Positions 59,461 through 64,000 of a DNA stretch of 64,000 nucleotides are shown in pieces. This DNA is from Toxonevra muliebris. Taxonomy: Eukaryota > Arthropoda > Insecta > Diptera > Pallopteridae. The notes beneath the pieces were generated by a model. The model was not told the origin of the DNA. It made no database searches and was given only the letters and a program-made list of their open reading frames with translations. Each line of letters begins with the position of its first letter. The first letter of the stretch is position 1. The stretch is from positions 84,084,019 through 84,148,018 of the forward strand of contig OY829327.1 in the NCBI GenBank assembly GCA_963691655.1, written 5' to 3'. The position numbers and the translations under genes are program-made.

Positions 59461-59879
59461 AAAAATTATATATAAAATAGTAGTAAAGCTGTACATATTA
59501 TCTATACATTTATTAGGGTAACTACAATTTTATTCCAGAAGTGCTACACTATCATATTATACATATATTAAAGAGCTTGACGAGTAGGTTAGCCGAAAAT
59601 TATCAGGTTTAAAATCGGTTTAGCCAAATCCAAAATATTAGCGTCGGAAGTTTTTTAAAATACGCTCATTGAACAAAGCATTGCATTCATCGATGTAAAA
59701 ATCATTGCTTTAGCGGGAGTAAAATTTGTAACGGCATCTCTCAGAATTATCTAACGAATTATCTGCATACACAAATAACAAAACAAACACCAACGAGTAG
59801 TTTGGTTCTCTTTTGATATTTGTTTTTTCATAAAGAGATTTCTTGAGCAAAAAAAATAGCCCCAGTTACTTACCGATTT
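59461..59879. other. Noncoding stretch
   Basis: Nothing supported. Confidence 0.4.
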
Positions 59880-61203
59880 GTTATTATTATTATGATTATT
59901 TTGGGGATGTGCACCGCGTCCCAAAGAACTATTGTGCCCCCTTCGAGGATTATAGTATTATCATAGTATAGTATTCCTATGAGCCCTATAATCCTTAAAG
60001 GGTTATAGTATTTCTATAAGTCCTATACACGTTATGAATTTTAGTATAAAGCCTATTTCTAAGTTTTTCAATGCCGTGTGGTATTTGGTAATCTTCCAAA
60101 TACGTTTTTCGGCTTTGCATAAGCGTAGGACATTGTCCTAGAGTGTGTTTGGGAGTCTCTGTATCCTCTTCACAAAACCTACATAACTCATTATTGCATA
60201 TTCTCAGGTTTGTCAGGTGATAGTTCAGCCTGCAATGCCCTGTCAGAAAACCTGTTATAATTCTCAGATTCTTTTTTGATAAATTCATACATTTCTTAAA
60301 ACTTTTTAGTTTGTAAGTTCCTAAAAGAGTTTTTGATTGTTCCATTCCTGGTAGATTATCCCAGTGTGATGTTCGCAGTTTTTCTTTTTCTTTCTTTAAC
60401 GTCATTGTTAGAGACCTTTAACCTATTCCATAAAAGGGTTTGGGTCCTACAAATGGGGTTTCTGCCCTCTTTTTTGCTAGCTCATCTGCCTTCTTATAGC
60501 TTTCTATTCCTACATGGCCTGGAACCCAAAGTATCCAGACCTTGTTCTGCAAGCCAAGCGTATTAAGTTTCTCAAGACACTCCCTAACCAGTTTAGAGGT
60601 TACCTGATAGGATTTGAGTGCCTTGATAGCCGCTTGGCTGTCAGTCAGAATCGCAATGTTCTGATTCCGATAGTTCCGCTTGAAGTTGAAGTAAACACAC
60701 CTGTCTATGGCGTATATTTCCGCCTGCAAGATACTGCTGTATTTACCCATGGACTCGCAGTATTTTATCTTTGACCCATATACCACCGCTCCTGCTCCTT
60801 CATCAGTAAGAGACCAGTCTGTATACCAGGTTATCATTTGTTGGTTTATATTGTAGGTTTCAAGCAAACCTTCCCAATCTTTTTTATTACTTAGTTTAGT
60901 TTTAAACTTTTTAGTAAAACTAAACTGCGGTATCATGTCATCTCTCGGTATTGAAATTTCAAGAAATTGCTTCGAATATTAAACTTCTTTCGATTTAGGC
61001 AATGACCTGACCCGATAAATATTGGAGACATTCTATAAATGGCCCTCTTCGCCTACATCTGGATATAGATGTGAAGAGGTGTTAATTCTAAAAGGATTTC
61101 TAAGGACGTTGTTAGACACGTTCTCATAGCCACAGTTATGCAAGCGCATGCTAATCTTTGAAGTTTATTCAACTCATTGACATCGGGATATAGTCATATC
61201 CCG
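59880..61203 (-). mobile_element. 5'-truncated I-clade non-LTR retrotransposon
   Basis: Minus-strand LINE fragment. It contains the end of the reverse transcriptase (minus, about 61180-61070: LNKLQRLACACITVAMRTCL then LEILLELTPLHIYI), an RNase H domain, a C-terminal Cys/His knuckle, and a 3' end of TAA repeats (TTATTATTATTATGATTATT on +, from 59880). RNase H plus a TAA-repeat tail is the signature of I-clade elements. The reverse transcriptase and endonuclease are mostly absent. At the upstream edge lies CGGGATATAGTCATATCCCG, a 20-bp inverted repeat that could mark the junction with genomic DNA. Confidence 0.8.
59995..60978 (-). pseudogene. RNase H domain and C-terminus of I-type ORF2
   Basis: The frame is open from just after a stop at 60979-60981 (YSKQFLEISIPRDDM...) through an RNase H domain. 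Its acidic residues stand at YTDWSL, LQAEIYAI, LTDSQAAIKAL and KKADELAKK, so all four catalytic positions are kept, with Trp replacing the usual Gly after the first Asp. A single in-frame TAA (60418-60420) interrupts it shortly after FYGIG. The same frame resumes to give the knuckle CRFCEEDTETPKHTLGQC (C-X2-C-X8-H-X4-C) and stops at 59995. One nonsense change and the missing upstream part make it inactive. Confidence 0.85.
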
Positions 61204-61318
61204 CTTAAATATTTTTTTTGGTATGGGATTGTCAAACAACGTCGTTGCGCGAAATTTCAGTACTATATTGTGTATGTTTTCTAAGATATACTCAAATAAG
61301 CATATAATGATCTTAGGA

Positions 61319-61459
61319 CTGTTCACACGGGCGCAAAGGAAAGAAGTAGAGAAAATAGATAGTTAGAAAAAGACAGGCGAGTTTATATCTCTTTCTTACT
61401 ACCTATTTCTTTTACCTCTCTCTTTGCACCAGCGTTCATGCTTGCGCCCGTGTGAACAG
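61319..61459. mobile_element. Hairpin MITE, 141 bp
   Basis: CTGTTCACACGGGCGCAA at the left is exactly inverted at the right. The pairing continues inward with purine-rich against pyrimidine-rich arms (GAAAGAAGTAGAG.../...CTCTCTCTTTG) and outward as CTTAG/CTAAG with one gap. The whole unit can fold into one long hairpin. A related right end lies at 61820-61850 (TTTGCGCCCGTGTGAGCAGC). No TSD was identified. Confidence 0.8.
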
Positions 61460-61683
61460 CCACTAAGTACTGAACTACAAACAGTTCCTGAGATGAAAAT
61501 TCAGGTTTGTATGGGAAGCGTCACGCCCACCTTTCCAATCCTTGTAATGAATGTTAACGTGCACTTCATACCTCATAACAAATACATTGTGTAATACCAA
61601 AGAATACCGAGCTTAACTCATTGAAACCTACTTCGAAACCTCGAAACATAGAGTGGGAGGGTTTGTTTTGCACAGTACTGTAG

Positions 61684-61701
61684 GTATACGAATTCGTATA
61701 C
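61684..61701. repeat. Perfect 18-bp palindrome GTATACGAATTCGTATAC
   Basis: Exact self-complementary sequence, followed by CACATAACCCAAATCAATTCTCAGGC, which resembles the inner repeat of the Helentron-like copies (CGCCAAATCATTTCTCAGGC at 22240-22258). It is probably a fragment related to that family. Confidence 0.7.
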
Positions 61702-61819
61702 ACATAACCCAAATCAATTCTCAGGCGTCGAAGTGACAAAATTCCAATTCCACCGTTCCTTTTTGATTAGAAAAAGTCCGACATGGTTGCACTGATGTGA
61801 GCACGACCGTTACGCCCAT

Positions 61820-61850
61820 GACGTTTATGTTTGCGCCCGTGTGAGCAGCT
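61820..61850. repeat. Solitary right end of the hairpin MITE
   Basis: ACGTTTATGTTTGCGCCCGT followed by GTGAGCAGCT matches 61431-61461 with few differences. The partner left end was not found nearby, so this is probably a decayed or deleted second copy. Confidence 0.6.
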
Positions 61851-62091
61851 ACAATGACAGACTGACAAAATGCGGAAACTAAAAAAAAAGCATTTTGTTT
61901 GCAAATAACCCAAATATATGTAGTATGGTTATTAAAAAGCATGTGCGTTTATTTTATGCCTTGACCTTGCAGCCTTGCTAAATTTTCCAGCCATGGATGC
62001 CAATAGTTTTGTTATTTAAACGATAAAAAATTTGTATATAGAGATTATCATTATCTTAAGTTTTTCCTGATTTAAATTAAAAATGTTGGTA

Positions 62092-62568
62092 AATGTTTGC
62101 TTTAGGGACTTTTTGTAAAATGAAAAGGCGAGAAAATACATGACTAAAATCAATGTGTTGCTTGCCAAAATAAAAAAGTTTAAAATTGTACTGCTAGTTT
62201 TTAGTTTTTTTTTTTTTTGAATTGAAGAGAAGTAGATATTTTCAATCATAAAGCAAAAAACTCGTGAAAAATAATTTAAATCATATTTAAACTGTACCCA
62301 AATTTTAGATTTTTTAGAGTTCTCGCGAATTTTTTACTATTATTCTTTTAAACTCTAAAAAAAAACTTACATTTGGGTACAGTAAGAATTATTGAAAATA
62401 TCTCCAATCAAGAAAAACCAATTCTCAACTTTTATATTTTGTAAAATTGTTGCTTATTTTTCGGTCCAGACTTGATTGTGGGTAACTATTAAAGTGAAAA
62501 TGCATCGATTTTAGTCAAGTATTTTCCCGTCTTTCCATTTTGCAGAAAAGTGCCTAAAGCAAACATTC
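62092..62568. mobile_element. Foldback element with ~65-bp TIRs, 477 bp
   Basis: The left arm (AATGTTTGCTTTAGGGACTT through GGCGAGAAAATACATGACTA) is found inverted at the right (62502-62568) with roughly one difference in six. Inside lies a second, independent inverted pair, ACTGTACCCAAATTTTAG (about 62291) against CATTTGGGTACAGT (about 62372). The element is therefore nested-palindromic. No coding. The 77-codon frame at 62016-62249 crosses the left boundary and is fortuitous. Confidence 0.75.
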
Positions 62569-63027
62569 AAAAAATTATTAAAAAATTAACCGATTAACAG
62601 ATAGAACAAGGTGAAGTTACCAGCAACTCATTCTTCTTCTTTCTTTGTGGTAAATAACATTTGCTGTTAAAAACACTGTTTACTTTTGATTGTTTACTGT
62701 AACAAAAAAGATATGTTGTTATTGTCTTGTTGTCTTGTTGTACGGCTGGTTTTTACATTTAATGGTAACCGACGCAACAACAAAGATGTGTTGTTTTTGC
62801 CAAGGTGAAATTGTTGTAATCTTTCTTTACTTTATAATGCTTTATACATAATTTCACCATGATATAGAACTTCAAAAGTTATGGAAATTAAGTATGAAGC
62901 CTGGCATCCCTAATCCATCAAAGAAACTCAACTCTACTCTCCATCTCTTCGCTTGTGTTCAAAATAGAATCAATAAAAAAAGTAACTTTTTACTATTTCC
63001 AGTTGTATATATGAAATATTAAAAAAA
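62569..63027. other. Upstream region of pch2
   Basis: Noncoding sequence before the pch2 start. It contains near-repeats of TTGTTGTTATTGTCTTGTTG and of ACAACAAAGATGTGTTGTT around 62700-62800. No TATA box or initiator could be assigned with confidence. Confidence 0.4.
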
Positions 63028-64000
63028 ATGAGTTTTATAAGTGCAAAGAATGCAGTTCATGTAGAAATTTGTCTCAAACGAAGTGAGAAGTAAGAACCAC
63101 AAACTAATCTATGCATTTTAGTAGCGCTGAAAGTTATTCTGTTTATTCTAAATATTTATTTTGGCAGCGGAATTCAGCAGTTGGAGAAACAGTTGGAGGA
63201 GCCTTTAAAAGAGTACATAACTAACAGGAACCTTCCATTAAATGAGTCTCTCAAGATCGATGAAATTGCAGAATTTAACAATAAAGATTTGTCTTCTGTG
63301 GAGTCACTTTTGTTGGAGTGTTCGGCTAAGGAGAAGCATGAAGTGGGGAAAACATAAAATCTAAAAATATTTTAATTCATTTATATAAATATATATATAT
63401 TTAAGCAGTTCGTTGCTGAGAATGACTTGAAGCATCTAATCTTCCACTTTTATTGTCCTCATCGGCGTTCAATGGAACTTGAGACGTTTGAGATAGATGA
63501 GGGTGGTGGTGACTCTGATGCGGTCCCAGCTTCGAATCACTGGTTACTACCATCTACTACATTTGTTGGCCTCTGGGAAAATTTAATCTATGAAAATGGT
63601 CTTAAAGAAAAGGTTTGTACATATCTAACTATATATACTATTATACTTTGTGAACTAATACCGTTTATCGTTTGAAGCTTTTGAAATTTGCGCTATCTGC
63701 TTTGACCTTTTCACAACACTGCGTCAATCAAAATATAATCTCATGCAATCGTCTTATATTGCTTCATGGACCTCCTGGTACTGGCAAAACCAGCCTGTGC
63801 AAAGCTCTTGCACAGAAGCTGGCGGTACGCACTCGCTCCATATACAGGCATACGCATCTCATTGAAATTAACAGTCACAGCCTCTTCTCCAAATGGTTCT
63901 CCGAGAGTGGAAAACTGGTTATGCGCCTCTTTGCGAAAATTCGTGAAATTGTTATTGATCCACACAATCTTGTTTGTGTACTCATCGACGAGGTTGAGTC
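63028..64000 (+). CDS. pch2: Pachytene checkpoint 2 / Trip13 AAA+ ATPase, 5' part
   Basis: Pch2/Trip13 remodels HORMA-domain proteins (Mad2 with p31comet, meiotic HORMADs) using ATP, in spindle-checkpoint silencing and meiotic checkpoint control. Visible exons are 63028-63089, 63168-63342, 63409-63612 and 63678 to beyond the window (about 254 codons). Introns are 78, 66 and 65 bp, all phase-compatible. The N-terminus [20 protein letters not shown] leads to FDLW-type [20 protein letters not shown], then LLKFAL. Walker A is GPPGTGKT at residues 178-185, followed by the strongly conserved [20 protein letters not shown] and Walker B VLIDEVES at 248-255. These positions fall within one residue of human TRIP13, which supports the ATG chosen. 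The donor of exon 2 (GTGGGG) is weak, but reading through it meets a stop at once. Sensor and C-terminal regions lie outside the window. Confidence 0.93.

Noticed and set aside
1..64000. CRISPR arrays, operons, prophage or other prokaryotic systems
   Set aside because: No regularly spaced repeats with unique spacers, no ribosome-binding-site-led gene runs, and clear spliceosomal introns show that this is eukaryotic DNA.

Overview
The window looks like AT-rich nuclear DNA from a higher fly (Diptera, Brachycera). A tephritid fruit fly or a close relative is my inference. The evidence is the very short introns (64-78 bp), one insect odorant receptor gene, a fly-like Trip13/pch2 gene, and fly-type transposable elements (piggyBac-like, Tc1, mariner, I-clade, Jockey-type, Helentron/DINE-like). 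Nothing in it is prokaryotic, and I saw no CRISPR array, operon or rRNA.

Only two genes are well supported. A complete four-exon odorant receptor of the Or85b/c/d group lies on the + strand at 39.07-40.49 kb. The first four exons of pch2 (the Trip13 AAA+ ATPase) lie on the + strand at 63.03-64.00 kb and run off the window edge. Two short open frames with poly(A) signals close behind them (19.03-19.32 kb on -, 55.29-55.46 kb on +) are possible small genes, retrocopies or remnants that I cannot name. Nothing suggests that any of these genes work together.

Much of the rest is a mobile-element graveyard. Region 3-7 kb holds a Jockey-type fragment, a foldback element and two TTAA-flanked elements that share one TTAA. 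Region 11-14 kb is degenerate repeats. Region 19.6-24.0 kb is a 4.4-kb TTAA-flanked element with a Helentron/DINE-like element nested in it. Region 25-31.7 kb is a chain of miniature elements plus a decayed Tc1 copy. Region 33-38 kb has a second Helentron-like copy and a second Tc1 copy, both inverted relative to their partners. Around the receptor gene are two tRNA-derived SINE copies and a 40-bp tandem repeat. Region 47-56.8 kb has a TTAA miniature element, a mariner element, an RTE-like remnant and an internally deleted piggyBac element. Region 59-62.6 kb has a third Helentron-like fragment, an I-clade retrotransposon end, a hairpin MITE and a foldback element.

The most useful observations are structural. 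They are several elements defined here only by paired inverted ends, with or without TTAA duplications, and one three-copy family whose layout (short subterminal inverted repeats, then a small hairpin) matches Helentron-associated elements. I see no sign of a new enzymatic system. Long stretches between these features show nothing I can support.
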